Shown here: positions 1 through 10,532 of the stretch, piece by piece
Layout: each line of letters begins with the position of its first letter
Position numbering within the stretch: the first letter of the stretch is position 1
Assembly (NCBI GenBank): GCA_007570785.1
Contig: ML664662.1
Coordinates: 1,921,402 to 1,985,401, forward strand
Reading direction: 5' to 3'
Origin: Antilocapra americana
Lineage: Eukaryota > Chordata > Mammalia > Artiodactyla > Antilocapridae
DNA length: 64,000 bases
Translations under genes and position numbers: made by a program
Notes under the pieces: generated by a model
The model's input: only the letters and a program-made list of their open reading frames with translations
Database searches by the model: none
Told to the model about the DNA's origin: nothing

Positions 1-157
1 AAATTTTCTAATTGCAATGTTAGAGTAAAAAGAAGTAGGTGAAATTGGTTTTATTAATATATTGAATGTGCTATATCCAAAGTATACTCTGTTCTTTTTT
101 CACACTGAGTCTTCTGTGTATTTTATACTTATAACTCATCTCCAGTAGGACTAGCCT

Positions 158-262
158 CATTTCAGATGCTCAATAGCCACACATGGCTATTGGCCAGGGT
201 ATTGGGCAATAAAGATATAGGACATTTCTATCATCATAGAAATTTTACTGGACAGTCCTGGT
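158..262 (+). mobile_element. Old nonautonomous DNA transposon relic (copy 1 of 3)
   Basis: The half-palindrome 'agccacacatggct' and the end 'ttttactggacag' mark a family of short, probably hAT-like elements seen again at 3088-3195 (opposite strand) and 25948-26115 (same strand). The left half is missing. I do not recall the Repbase name with certainty. Flanks 1-157 and 263-407 are AT-rich and hold nothing else I recognise. Confidence 0.55.
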
Positions 263-407
263 CTTGAATACATTTGCTATATCTGAAAGATGGAAGGAAT
301 ATAATCCCAGATGTACTTGAGTTTCACATACCAGAGTTGTCCCTGAAAACTTGACTGTAAATAGAATTTTGTAGAATTAAATGATACTTAACCACACTGA
401 GGAGGCT

Positions 408-557
408 GGAAATCAAAGGGACTTCACTGGTAGTCCAGTGGTTAAGACTCTGCACTTTCAATGCTGGGGGTGTGGGTTTGATCCCTGGTCTGGGAACTAG
501 GATCCCACATGCTAAAATCCCATGTGTCATGGCCAAAAAAAATAAAAGGAAATCAAA
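408..557 (+). mobile_element. CHR-type tRNA-derived SINE with target-site duplication
   Basis: The body (418-547) has the 'gggacttcactggt...ccagtggttaag' head, a B-box-like 'gggtttgatccctgg', and an A-rich tail. It is bounded by an exact 10-bp direct repeat, 'ggaaatcaaa', at 408-417 and 548-557. This is a short single-unit copy. Confidence 0.85.
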
Positions 558-599
558 ATCAATTAAACATTTTTTTAATTGGAAAGAATTTCCAACTTA

Positions 600-1090
600 A
601 CAGAGACACTTCAAGAATGATTATAGCACAAAGAACAACCACACACCATTTATCTATATTCACCTGTTTTTAACATTTTAAATCTTACCACATATGCTTT
701 ATCACTTGTGTGTACCCTCCCTCTCTGTATCAATCACTCTATCTACACACATACGCATATATAATTTTTTTGTACTCTTTGAGGGTAGGTTGCATACATC
801 ACAGCATTTTGCTCTGAAATATGTCAGTATTTCTTAAGAATATTTTCTTATACAACCACAGGAGAGTAGAGTTACCAACTTCAGTAAATTTATCAATATG
901 ATCTTTTTACCTAATCTACCATTCATAGTCTTATTTTATCAACTGGCCCAATCATGTTTCTAATAGCATTTCTCTCTCTGGGATAGGGTCTAGTCCAGGA
1001 TCAGATATTGCATTGAATTACTGCATCTCTCTCTACTCCTATGTGGAACATTTCCAGGCCAATTATTTTCAAATGAAGAGTTCTTTACGA
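600..1090 (-). mobile_element. Old L1 (L1M-type) 3' region relic
   Basis: The top strand resembles the complement of old L1 3' ends: 'acaaccacaggagagtag', 'ttatcaactggcccaatcatg', and 'ggtctagtccaggatcaga ... attgcattgaattactgcatctc'. It is strongly diverged and has no open frame. Confidence 0.5.
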
Positions 1091-1689
1091 AATGAGGCTC
1101 CTTTTCCTCCCACCTACAAATTATTTATTCTGTAAATTTAGATTTTTAAAGAATTGGATTTTCTTAAGACAGAACACTGTTGTTTTACCAAGGTGGGTAT
1201 GAGAAAAGAGGCCTGCCCAGAGCCCTAAGCTGTCTTCCCTAGTTTGGGGGTCAGGCCTCAAACTCCAGTTCTGAGAAGGGACCTCATCAATCCAGCCCTT
1301 CCTAATCTGGGAGACAGTTCTCAGAGTGGATCACCTGCCTGAGGGATCCTCTTCCCTTCCCTTCTTGGGGACTTTTCTGTACATGCCAGCGAGCCCACCA
1401 GTAAGGCAGGCAATGACTGGCTGGAACACCGACTTTCCCACTCTTTGATTTAAGACTTGGCTCCTCCACAAGTTCGCATAACCTTTCTTGACTGCCTAGA
1501 TTACAAAACCAGGCCAGATTTCCCTACACTCCCAGGAGACCTACACAAGTCCTCTCGTTTGCTCAGTTGCAGCGATAGACAGATCACAATGGAAGGAAAC
1601 ACTAAATTAACTATGACAGTCATTAATATGACCTGTGCAGTGGTAGCGATGGCGTTGGGGGAATCACAGGTCCAATGGTTATAACATAT
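1091..1689. other. Single-copy stretch, nothing recognised
   Basis: No repeat, convincing exon or RNA signature. Frames on both strands around 1457-1776 overlap each other and look like chance. Confidence 0.5.
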
Positions 1690-1840
1690 TGGTGATGGGG
1701 CGGCCCCCATTGGCTCCTCTGTGGGCCTTGAACTTGCAGGAAAAGACCAGGACTGCACACAGGGCCCCGTAGCCATGGCAACGGGCTCTCGCTCAGCAAA
1801 ACATATAAAGATGATTCATTTTGTTTTCCTTTCCTTTCTT
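1690..1840 (+). promoter_or_regulatory. Candidate TATA promoter with RFX X-box, inverted CCAAT and GC box
   Basis: Seen: 'ggggcgg' at 1697-1703, an inverted CCAAT box 'ccattgg' at 1707-1713, a 14-nt 'gtagccatggcaac' at 1769-1782 that differs by one base from the palindromic RFX X-box, and 'catataaag' at 1802-1810. Order and spacing resemble a + strand TATA promoter with a start near 1830-1840. No transcript or good downstream exon is visible, so this could equally be an enhancer or chance clustering. Confidence 0.3.
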
Positions 1841-1869
1841 TCCACCCAAATTTTCGTGCGGGTGGGAAT

Positions 1870-1910
1870 CTATTTTTAATTTTTTTCCTTGGGGGAGAAG
1901 CTATTTTTAA
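1870..1910 (+). promoter_or_regulatory. Pair of MEF2-like boxes, 31 bp apart
   Basis: 'ctatttttaa' occurs at 1870-1879 and again at 1901-1910. Each fits the MEF2 core YTAWWWWTAR except for the last position, and each is followed by 'ttttt'-type AT-rich sequence. The 31-bp spacing is about three helical turns. Function is inferred. Confidence 0.35.
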
Positions 1911-3087
1911 TTTTGTTACCTCCCTCCTGGGGGCCTGCCAGGTCTGGATGTGAATGACCGAGGGAGGTGGGCCACACCAGGCCTGCAGTCCTGGAACTTT
2001 TCTGGGTTCCGAGGAGGCAGTGGGCGAGGGGGATGGGAAAGTGCTGTCAGGGATGGAGTGGCCATGGTGTTAAAGCTGGGACCTCCCAGCTTGGGATAGC
2101 ACTCAAACTCTTGCCCTCATTGGTCTGTCTAGCTCTCTGCTGGAGGAAGTGCCCTCATGTTATCATTTGCGGTTCTCATAATGAGTTTGCCTCAGAAAAT
2201 CAAACTCTTTTCTGCTTTGATAGAGTGCTTTCACATCCATTTTCTTACTTGAGCTTTGAGGTAGCTACATGGCACAGAGACCCCATGTGCCCACCTACCT
2301 TAGGGATCCTCCTTCCTGGCACAGTGCATTTCCTTCAACTATGAATGTAGGCAACAAACTGTGGTGGTATTAGCGGTCCCTGAGACCTTGTTCCCAGTAG
2401 AAATCATAGATATTTCATATCATATTACCATTGTTACCCATATCACAAAATGTCATTTTCACATATCATTTCTTAGAAATTGCATCAGTTATTAGGCCTG
2501 CCACTCTATCTTATTAATTACTGCATTAATGAAGAGGCATATATATCATATATCACACCCGTGGGTTTTTTTTTTATTTTGATAACTACATTTCAATGTA
2601 ATTGGTTTTCTTTATAATTTTATTTTATGCATTTACAAGCCTTTTTCTGAGAAGCACCCCTTAGATTTCACCAGACTGCCAAAGGAGCACCATGACCCTG
2701 ACACCATGACCCTGATGTGAATGAGTGACAAATCATTTACTGAGCTGTGCCAGAGACATTTAGGAGGTGTTTGTTCAGGCATCTAGCATTCCCTCCTCTG
2801 ACTGATCCACCAGGCAGAATGGCATAATATCTCATTGTAATCTGAAGCTCATGTGTGACACTGAGATTCAAATCTTGTCTTCTTAGCCTCAGTCCAGGGC
2901 CCTTTCAGACATCCCATATGGTCCTATCTTTTCTGTAGCTCAGCCTCAGAATGCTTCTGTGTAGAGATGGTGTGGTGAACAATCTTCCTCAGCCTAAGTG
3001 TTTGTCAGCTTTTCCTGCCCATGAGTAAAGCTTGTTGAACAGAGCTCTAGAACCTTCTGTGGGGATAGGCATAGTCTATGTCTGCAC
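1911..3087. other. Single-copy stretch with a faint MIR-like segment
   Basis: A faint MIR-like trace lies near 2228-2290 ('tttcacatccattttcttact'). From 2400 to 2640 the sequence is AT-rich. No exon or RNA gene was recognised. Confidence 0.4.
2688..2715. repeat. Perfect 14-bp tandem duplication
   Basis: 'caccatgaccctga' is repeated head-to-tail at 2688-2701 and 2702-2715 without mismatch. Confidence 0.9.
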
Positions 3088-3195
3088 AGTCCAATATGGC
3101 AGCCATTAGCCACACGTAGCCACTGAGTGCTTGCAATTGTCTTAGTGGGACTGACAATCTGAATTTTAAATTCTATTTTGTTTTTATTAATTAAG
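3088..3195 (-). mobile_element. Old nonautonomous DNA transposon relic (copy 2 of 3)
   Basis: It begins 'cagtccaatatggcagcc' and carries 'agccacacgtagcc', followed by the AT-rich half of the element. It is in opposite orientation to the copies at 158 and 25948. Confidence 0.55.
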
Positions 3196-3235
3196 ATAAT
3201 TCATGACTAGTATATGGAGAGTGTAGTCCTAAGGC

Positions 3236-3361
3236 AGAGTTCTTTAACCTTTAGTGGGCATCAGAATCACATGGAGGGCTGCTTAAAGCATAGAGCACTG
3301 GGTACCCCCAGAGTTTCCACTCACTTCCATAGCTCCAAGGTGGGCCCAGCTGATGCTGACA
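3236..3361 (-). mobile_element. MER5A-like DNA transposon fragment
   Basis: 'agttctttaacctttagt', 'catcagaatcacatggaggg' and 'gctgatgctgac' match the MER5A layout in reverse orientation. The inner part is deleted, and the right end runs almost directly into a MER20-like element. Confidence 0.6.
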
Positions 3362-3370
3362 TTGCCAGTC

Positions 3371-3595
3371 CATTCTCAGCCTCAACACTGCGGCCATGGG
3401 GGGCTGGGTACATTTTTTGTTGTGAGAACTGTCTTGTGCATTGTAGATTGTTTAGTAGCATCCTGGCCTCTACCTACTCCATGCCATAGCACCCATACCT
3501 CCCCACCATCAGCTGTGACAACCACACGTGTCTCTAGACATGGTCAATGTCCCCTGGGGAGCAAAATCTGCCCCCCCAAACTGAGAACCACTACT
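3371..3595 (-). mobile_element. MER20-like hAT element, near full length
   Basis: Landmarks in order: 'tttttgttgtgagaactgtc', 'gtgcattgtagattgttta', 'cctggcctctacctac', 'gctgtgacaaccacacgtg', 'aatgtcccctggggagcaaa', and a 'ctgagaaccactac' terminus. This is the complement of MER20. Confidence 0.7.
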
Positions 3596-4852
3596 CCAGA
3601 CATACACAAAAAACTTTTTTTAATCAGAGCTTTTTTACATTAAAAAACCCCCACATTTTGAATTTAAATCTGAACTGAATCTCTCCCTACATTTGCTCTA
3701 AAAGTGCCCCCCAAACTTACTATGTTTCAACAACATACCAGTCTAGGTTAGATTTCTTATTTTTCCATCAAAAGCAATCAGTGGGTCTATGGCTAGGTAT
3801 TTACTGGGTGGGAAATGTTTTGGCTGTCCCTGCTTTTCCCTTCTTCTTTCCTCCCCCACACCTATTTTCTCCCTCCTAGTCTTTCTCCTTTCCTTCGTGG
3901 TCTTCCTTTCTCTCTTCCAAGCTCTTCCCTACTTCCTTGCTGGGCTCCTGGTCCCCATCTTTCTCTCTTCTGTCCATTTCTCTCCACAGCCCAAGCCACT
4001 CCGCCTCCCTCCCGGCCATCCCCTACCCCACCACATCCCTCCTCACCCCACTGCACAGATTTCCCAGTCCCCTGTGCTGTTCCTTCTCTATCGCTATTGT
4101 CTCCGTCGCCTCTGGCTCTGTTTCCCGCTTTTCCCTCTTTTATCTGCAGCCTATGTTTGTCTTGGCCTGGCCAAGTTTGGCCTCTGGCCCCAGACAGTCT
4201 CGGCTCCTTCTCTGCACCCGCTCCCTGCCCCCACCAGCCGCATCAGCTAGCAGCAGGGCGGCTCCCGTGGAGCACTAAAGTGTGACAAGGATTGGGATGA
4301 TAAAGATAGCTTTCCTCAGCCCAATGCCATAATCCCCGTTATGCCACCCCATCCAGAAAGGGCCGAGGATTTAGTCGGCACTTCTTTAAAATTAAGCATT
4401 TCAAAAGTGTCATCATTGTAGTTACAGAGAGTAAGGAGCCATCTATCTCGGTGGGACCACCTCACGTGGCATTTGTCCTGTGGAGAAGTCAAACATGTCA
4501 GAGGCTGACATTCTCATATAGAGGTGACATTAAACAAACAAGGTGGCAGGGAAGTCTTTAAGTCATCTGCAATATTGTGAGCAGTCAATCAATAGTTCTG
4601 AAAAGCTGGGGCCACACGTTTGCCTGTGACCACTAGGTTTTGCTTCTCACACCACACATTTACAGGAACTGTGCCGCTAATTTCGGGGCACTAAGCCTGT
4701 CTCTCTACCCTGACTTTTCCCCACTGTTACTGCATTTTGAAAAAGAAAATGACCTTTGAAAAGACCCAGGCTGAGGATGATTTCTACCAACCACTAAGTA
4801 GATGGGATTACTTGGAAATATCAGATTGTTGACTAATCCTTTCTGTTTTCAG
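3596..4852. other. Single-copy stretch including a polypyrimidine tract
   Basis: Repeat-poor DNA. The segment 3828-4147 is dominated by C and T and ends in an acceptor-like 'ttttatctgcag' at 4138-4149. No donor or recognisable protein follows it. The segment 4280-4850 shows no repeat and leads into the candidate exon at 4853. Confidence 0.45.
3828..4060 (+). repeat. Low-complexity homopyrimidine-rich tract
   Basis: Long C/T runs dominate the + strand and purines the complement. This bias explains the three long overlapping frames found here, which are rich in Ser, Pro, Leu and Phe on + and in Gly, Arg and Glu on the opposite strand. Confidence 0.7.
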
Positions 4853-4894
4853 CCGCCTGTTTGAGCTGGTGTCAGAGGCAGTATCTTACCCAAG
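4853..4894 (+). CDS. Candidate 42-nt internal coding exon
   Basis: I do not recognise the gene. Visible: a branch-point-like 'ttgactaat' at about 4828-4836, a pyrimidine tract 'cctttctgttttcag' ending at 4852, 42 nt, then a strong donor 'aag|gtgagt' at 4895. In the frame with two bases carried in from an upstream exon, it reads RLFELVSEAVSYP with no stop. Another frame is also open (ACLSWCQRQYLTQ). The length is a multiple of three, so skipping would keep frame. Surrounding DNA (3600-5900) is repeat-poor, as expected near a real exon. No partner exon is identified in the window, so this could be a cryptic splice pair. Confidence 0.4.
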
Positions 4895-5961
4895 GTGAGT
4901 CTCACTCTATTTAAATTCTTATTTATGAACATAAAGACAAGGGCTGGAGGAGCCCAGGTGAGGCTGGTTCCCAAAGGAAAACCACAAGGCTATTGTAAAT
5001 TCCTCAACCACAGCAAGAGATAACACTTCAAATTCAAGTGCTCCTGGAAGGGAGGGAAGACCTGGGCTTCAGTTCATGCTAAGCTGTAAATCACTAATAT
5101 TAGAAAGTTATTCTCAAACAGGTTTTGATTGAGGAAGGAAGGCCGGTGTGAGGATTCTGGCTGACCACGGGTGGGGAGTCATGTTGGGAGAGAGAGCATC
5201 ACTTCTTCAGCCATGGGAGAGAGGCTGGCACAAAGCTGGGGTCCTCTCTGGGGTGAGTACTGGCTCAGGAAAACCACAGGAGCCACTCCCTCATGTGGAC
5301 CCAACTATGGTGAGTAGCATTCTGCTTTCATCATTGAAACTGAAAACATAAGCCTCAGATGCAGCAGCCGGGAGGGGCTGATGAAGTGAAACAGCATAAG
5401 CAGGGGCTGGGGAGGGGTGCTGGGGAGCACACAGGAAGCCAGGGACCAGCAGGGAGAAAGATGGCAGCATGAACACTTGAGGACAGTAGTGAATCAAAGG
5501 TTCTGTGTACCAGGTGGCGGTCTCAAAGTACTAGAAGATTGGAAGGACCCTCAGAGGTCTCTCTATTGTCAAGTGTCCTCCACGATAAACCTGCCAAGGG
5601 ATTCTATTGTTTTCTACTTAAATATTTTAGCAAAGAGAAACTCATAACTTCTGAAAACTATCAAATCCCAGACAGTTCTGATGGAAGGATTTATCTCTGT
5701 AGTTTCTCTCAACCAGTCTTAGGATTCTAAGTGTGATGAAGAGTAAATCCACCCCCTGTTTCATGTGACAGCTTATCACATGTTTGGTGGCCATCTTCAC
5801 ATTCTCCACGCAACTCCTCATTTTCAGCATAAATGATATCAGTGTCATCAATTGCTCTTTATAGCCCATGTTCCTGTGACCCTTCATGGTTCCTGCTGCC
5901 CCCTATAGATGCATTCTAGTTTGTCAAAGTCCCTCATCAAGTATGATTCTCACAACTGCAC
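4895..5961. other. Single-copy stretch, nothing recognised
   Basis: It contains a weaker exon-like interval at 5211-5252 (acceptor 'cttcttcag', donor 'gtgagt') with a poor pyrimidine tract, which I do not call. Confidence 0.4.
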
Positions 5962-6360
5962 AGTTCTTATTGGTTTCTGTGTAACAACCAACCCCCCAAA
6001 TCCCATCTGCATGCAACAATAAGCACTTATTTAGCTCATGAGTCTCTGGAGCAGCTGGAGCCCAGCTCATTGAGGCTGAGCTTGAGGGTACAATCTTGCC
6101 GATCTTGACTGAACTCATATTTCTGGGGTCAACTGATTTAAGCCAGGTTTAGCTGGGGCCATTCAGTCCATGTCATATGTCTCTCATCGCCTCCTAGGAC
6201 CAGAATGTTCTTCTCATGGAGATGGCAGATACATAAGAGCAAGCCCAGTTATACAAGTGTGCACCACTCCTGAGTTACTGCTTTGCTGCAGCCATCTGGT
6301 TTCCAAGGTCCTGTTGGATGGGTCAGCATACCAAATTACAAGATGCTAGATTTTGCCTGG
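5962..6360 (-). mobile_element. MaLR/LTR-like repeat relic
   Basis: 'gtgtaacaaccaacccccc', 'acttatttagctcatgagt' and 'gagcagctggagcccagc' look like the reverse complement of the repeat seen on + at 8224-8990 and 39700-40185. The family is recognised by its layout but I do not name it. Confidence 0.4.
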
Positions 6361-7988
6361 AGTATAAGGATACTGTCTGCATGAGTCTTCTTCTGGAATT
6401 AACAGCCAAACATGCCCAACATGCTAGTAATCAGAATGAGTTTTATTTCATTTGTTTATAACTGTAATTATACTTAACAAATATCTGTTTATCCCCCAGG
6501 AGTTAGCAAATGGGCCCTCACCCAAGTCTAATGGTGGATGGGGGATTAAGGAATGAAGGAATGTTAGTACAAATTTCACAATCACTGAGTTAGGTGTATA
6601 ACATATTTTATTTCTATGAGATTCAACTGCAACTGGCCTGGTGCTCCATTCTACCAAATTGCAGAAAACTTGACCTACACCTCCACGTAAACAGAGTCAG
6701 AGATTGTAATAATCTCACTCAGTTCAGGGTCTTGCCCCCAATTTCCAGTGCTTCTAAGCTCTGGTGGGCTGGTGGTGGTCTAGGCCTGAGAGTGAGGTCT
6801 CTTGTATGAGACTGATTTCTGTTCTGCCCTGCTTGTTGGCCCAGATGCGGGCTTCATGCTTATTTGGTCATTAGCACCCACCAGACTACCTGTGCCTGGA
6901 AAACACCTATATCCAGCTCACAAGGTATATGCTATTACCTGGCTGCTTCCTAGTCTGGCTGTGGAACCATTCCACACCTTTGTAGTCTCCTCTCAGCCAC
7001 TCTGAACCAAGCTAAGCTGTGATCACCTCTCTGAGATCCTTCTCATTTCAAGCCCTAAGACAAGCTACCAATATATGTACTTTGCCCCTTGGGCATTGTC
7101 TTGGCTTGACCTAGAGCTCCTTTGAAAGGTGCTTCTGCTCAGGGATTCACCCAAACTCATCTGCCCTTTCCTCTGGTATTCTTCTTGTCCTGGCCCAGGG
7201 ACCAGACAGGCTTAGTTGGGGATGAGCTAGGGGGTTCCTTTGTATGGTGGACTCACCAGCATCTGAGCATCTAAGCTTGAATCTCCTCCTCTCTAATTCT
7301 CTCCTCTGCCCAGCTGGCCTATCCTTGATCTACTTTGAGATTCTTTCTTGCTCTGTTATTTGCAGCTGCAGTGTCTGTTCCCAGCGCCTTAGCTTCTTAT
7401 TCTCTTGACACTCAGAAACCTTTGCTCTCTCAAGAGCTCTGTGCTTGTCACTGAAAGCCCTGTCTTTCAAACTTTGGCCTCTGCTCTGAGTTTTCTAAAA
7501 ATCTGTGTGGAAGCTCAAATGACTTCTTTGTTTTCAGCTGTATTCTCACCCCTCCTTCCCTCCCCAACTTCATGAATGCCACTGACACCATGCACTGAAA
7601 GTTTGTAGATGCAAGAGGAGAAATATAGGAAAGAAAATTCTGTTATTATTTCAAGCTATTATACCATGGCAATGGGGTTCTTTTTAAGTTATCAACCAGA
7701 AGACCAAATCTCAAAAGAAAGTGGCTTGTGGGCGCTGCTTCTAGGTGGCCTCTGTTTATTGTACCCCTTTCTCTGTGGACATCATCAGGAAGAATCTGCT
7801 AGAAGACACCAGTGCTTTGCTGCCTTTCCTGTTTCTAATGGTTGCTAGCACAAATGAGAGCATAGCTCACTCTGGTGCCGCACTGGACAAGCTCTGAGTT
7901 ATAGGCTGCATTCTTATTCTTACTTCTCATATGACATTTGAAGAATTCAAAGTATTTAGGGTGAGGGTGAGATTTTGACTAATTTGAA
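6361..7988. other. Single-copy stretch, nothing recognised
   Basis: About 1.6 kb with no clear repeat, exon or RNA gene. Short frames such as 7609-7848 lack any recognisable domain. Confidence 0.4.
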
Positions 7989-8205
7989 TTTCTTTTTTTT
8001 TAAATTGAAGTATAGTTGATTTCCAATGCTGTGTTAGTTTCAGGTGTATAGCAAAGTGATTCTAAGTTTTCAGATTCTTTTCCATTAAAGGTTGTTGAAT
8101 TGAACATAGTTCTTTGTGCTATACAGTAGGTCCTTGCTGTTTCTCTATTTTACCTATAGCAGTGTTGAGTTTATTTCTAAATGAGGTCCTGCTTCCCCCC
8201 TGACC
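7989..8205 (-). mobile_element. L1 3'-end fragment
   Basis: A T-run is followed by 'taaattgaagtatagttgat', 'gtgttagtttcaggtgtat' and 'gtgctatacagtaggtcctt', the complement of the cetartiodactyl L1 3' end. The T-run is the complement of its poly(A) tail. Confidence 0.75.
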
Positions 8206-8223
8206 CAATAATATATATAGTAG

Positions 8224-8990
8224 ATTCCAAAAATGGCCACAGATGCTTCCCTTTCCATCAAGACATAGAGACATTTTCTTTACCTCCCGACTCTGACCTT
8301 GGCTGTATGATTTGCTTTAGCCAATGGGATTGACACAGTGCTTGTGCACTGGGGCTCACCCTCTCGTGGTCTCGAGGGCCCTGCCACCACCAGCATGTGA
8401 GTAAGCCCTGGGCTAGTCGGGCTGGATGATGGCAGACCTGTGGCCCAGTCACCTTTGTGACCTCAGCTGACCTGGCAGCTCACCACAGATTCATAAATAA
8501 ACCTGCCTGAGGCAAGCAGAAGCACTTGGTCAAGCCCAGCCCAAGTTGCTAGTTCACTGATTCTTGAGCTGTGCTGTACTTAGTCTCCCAGTTGTGTTCA
8601 GCTCTTGGTGACCCTCATGGACTGTAGCCCCACCAGGCTCCTCTGTCCATGAAATTCGCTAGGCAATAATGTGGGAGTGGCTTGCCATGCCCTCCTCCAG
8701 GGGATCTTCCCAACCCAGGGATTGAACCCAGGTCTCCTGCATTGCAAGCAGATTCTTTACCAGCTGAGCAAATAGAGCAGTCCAAGAATTCTGGAGTAGG
8801 TAGCCTATCTCTTCTGCAGGGGAATTTCTCTACCCAGGAATTGAACCCAAGTCTCCTGCATTACAGGTGGATTCTTTACCAGCTGAGCTACCAGTTGAAG
8901 CCCCGATTCTTGAGCTAAATAAATGGTTATTGTTTTAAGCTACTGAGTTATGGGGTAATTTGTTACACAGAAAAAGCTAACTGCTACAGG
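8224..8990 (+). mobile_element. LTR-like (MaLR-type) repeat split by a SINE
   Basis: The left part ('ggccacagatgcttccctt', 'gcttgtgcactggggctcac', 'gggctagtcgggctggatga') and the right part ('aaataaatggttattgtttt', 'gtaatttgttacacag') flank the SINE at 8571-8904. A related copy lies at 39700-40185. Confidence 0.5.
8559..8916 (-). mobile_element. Bov-tA-type SINE carrying two tRNA-like units
   Basis: The body is 8571-8904. The top strand shows a BovA unit, then 'attgaacccaggtctcctgc' (B-box complement), then a second partial BovA and 'attgaacccaagtctcctgc'. The second tRNA-like end closes the element. An exact 12-bp TSD, 'gattcttgagct', lies at 8559-8570 and 8905-8916. Confidence 0.85.
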
Positions 8991-9232
8991 ATGCTAAACA
9001 TAATGGAATGTTTTATGAATTGGCATTTTGTAATTCTTGGGGTCATAGACTGAACACTGATTCTTTAGAACTGTGGGTTTAAAAGATAGAGCCTAGATTT
9101 ATACCTAGTCCAATATATACCTATTTGTTTTTCTTTAAAAAAAAGCTAATCTACAGATTATTAAGTTTAAAATGCAAATATTAGAATAGTATGCTAAGTA
9201 TGATTCTATTAGATTAAATTTATGCTGTATGT

Positions 9233-9339
9233 ATACACATGGAGATATTGAAGGACAGGGAAGCCTGGTGTACTATAGTCAACAGGGTCGCAAAGAGTCG
9301 GACACAACTTGGGGACTGAACAACAAGAATATACATGGA
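9233..9339 (+). mobile_element. Short BovB 3' end
   Basis: 'gggaagcctggtgtactata' and 'gtcgcaaagagtcggacaca' to 'gaacaacaag' match the BovB 3' tail. The copy is about 85 bp, so extremely 5'-truncated. A probable TSD is 'atacacatgga' (9233-9243) against 'atatacatgga' (9329-9339). Confidence 0.7.
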
Positions 9340-9949
9340 AAATTCTAAATGAACACTGAAGAAACTTAGTCGAAAATCTCTCTGGGCCTAGGATATGGAT
9401 TGGAAGAATTTTTTTTGTTTGTTTATATTTTGAAATTTTTTTAGCATGATCACCTGATAACTTTATAATTTAAAAGATACCAAAATTAAAAAAAAATAGA
9501 AGTCCATCACCAAAATGTTCAAGAGTACCAGCCTAGCTCAAGAACTGTGTTGTTTGTTTCCTTTGTACTTTTTTTTTCTTAAAAGCTCAGTGTCCAAAAT
9601 GCATCCCATTATTTCAGGATTTTCATCAGCGTAGGCGTCAGTGAATTGAGTTTTTAATCTGGTAAGCATTTGTTGCATGTCAGAAATACTGGCTTTAAAG
9701 AAAGAAAATGCTTATTTATTTAGTTTTGTATTAATTTCTCACCTACTTCCAAGAAATATTTGAAACTCCTAAGGTAACATGTTAATTAAATGCTGCTAAG
9801 GCAGAATTTCTGGCTAAATAAAAGACCTTGGATTACCATACCGCTACATTTGCAAGTTGGAAAAATAAAGCACCACAAAAATCTGACTTCTGTGAAGGTT
9901 CCCAGCTCACACCCCCTGAGTAGAGTTTGAATTAAGACTAAGATCGAAT
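9340..9949. other. AT-rich single-copy stretch
   Basis: No repeat family, exon or RNA gene recognised apart from simple A/T runs. Confidence 0.4.
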
Positions 9950-10040
9950 AAACAAAAAGATCCTACTGTTTAGTACAGGGAACTATATTCAATATCCTGT
10001 GATGAACTATAATGGAAAAGAATATGTAAAAGAACATATA

Positions 10041-10252
10041 TGTGCTGTGCTTAGTTGCTCAGTTGTGTCCAACTCTTTGTGACCCCATGGACTGTAGCCC
10101 ACTAGGCTCCTCTGCCCATGGGGATTCTCCAGGCAAGAATACTGGAGTGGGTTGCCATGCCCTCCTCCAGTGGATCTTCCAATGCAGGGATCGAACCCAG
10201 GTCTCCTGCATTGCGGGCAGATTCTTTACCATCTGAGCCACCAGGGAAGCCC
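10041..10252 (-). mobile_element. Bov-tA SINE
   Basis: The complement runs from the BovA tail ('ttagttgctcagttgtgtcc') to the tRNA-like head ('ccatctgagccaccagggaa'). It is inserted in the L1 tail. Confidence 0.85.
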
Positions 10253-10305
10253 AGTTATGTCATGTCACAGCCAATAAATAGACAGCAGATAGGACTCAAG
10301 TCAAA

Positions 10306-10364
10306 TCCTGCATTGCATATGGATTTTTTACCATCTGTTTACCATCTGAGCCACTAGGAAAGCC
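10306..10364 (-). mobile_element. Isolated SINE head remnant
   Basis: 'tcctgcattgcatatggatt' and 'accatctgagccactaggaa' are a second tRNA-like head without its own BovA. An internal 'accatctg' duplication is visible. Confidence 0.6.
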
Positions 10365-10385
10365 TATATATATATGTATATATTC

Positions 10386-10507
10386 CTGGAGGAGGGCATG
10401 GCAACTCACTCCAGTGTTCTAGCTTGGAGAAGCCCATGGACAAAAGACCTTGGCGGGCTACAGTCCATGGGGTTGCAAGGAGTCTGACATGACTGAAGTG
10501 ACTTATC
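10386..10507 (+). mobile_element. BovA part of a SINE, inverted relative to its neighbour
   Basis: 'ctggaggagggcatggcaac' to 'gcaaggagtctgacatgact'. Opposite orientation to 10041-10252, so the two could pair as a hairpin. Confidence 0.75.
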
Positions 10508-10532
10508 ACACACACACACACACATGCACACA
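10506..10532. repeat. (CA)n microsatellite, short
   Basis: About nine CA units, then an interrupted 'tgcacacat', at the 3' end of the SINE piece. Confidence 0.8.

Noticed and set aside
3789..4285. Three long overlapping + frames
   Set aside because: Produced by a homopyrimidine tract that lacks stops in all frames; composition bias, not coding.
5211..5252. Another 42-nt exon-like interval
   Set aside because: Acceptor has a weak pyrimidine tract and more than one frame is open; no extra support.
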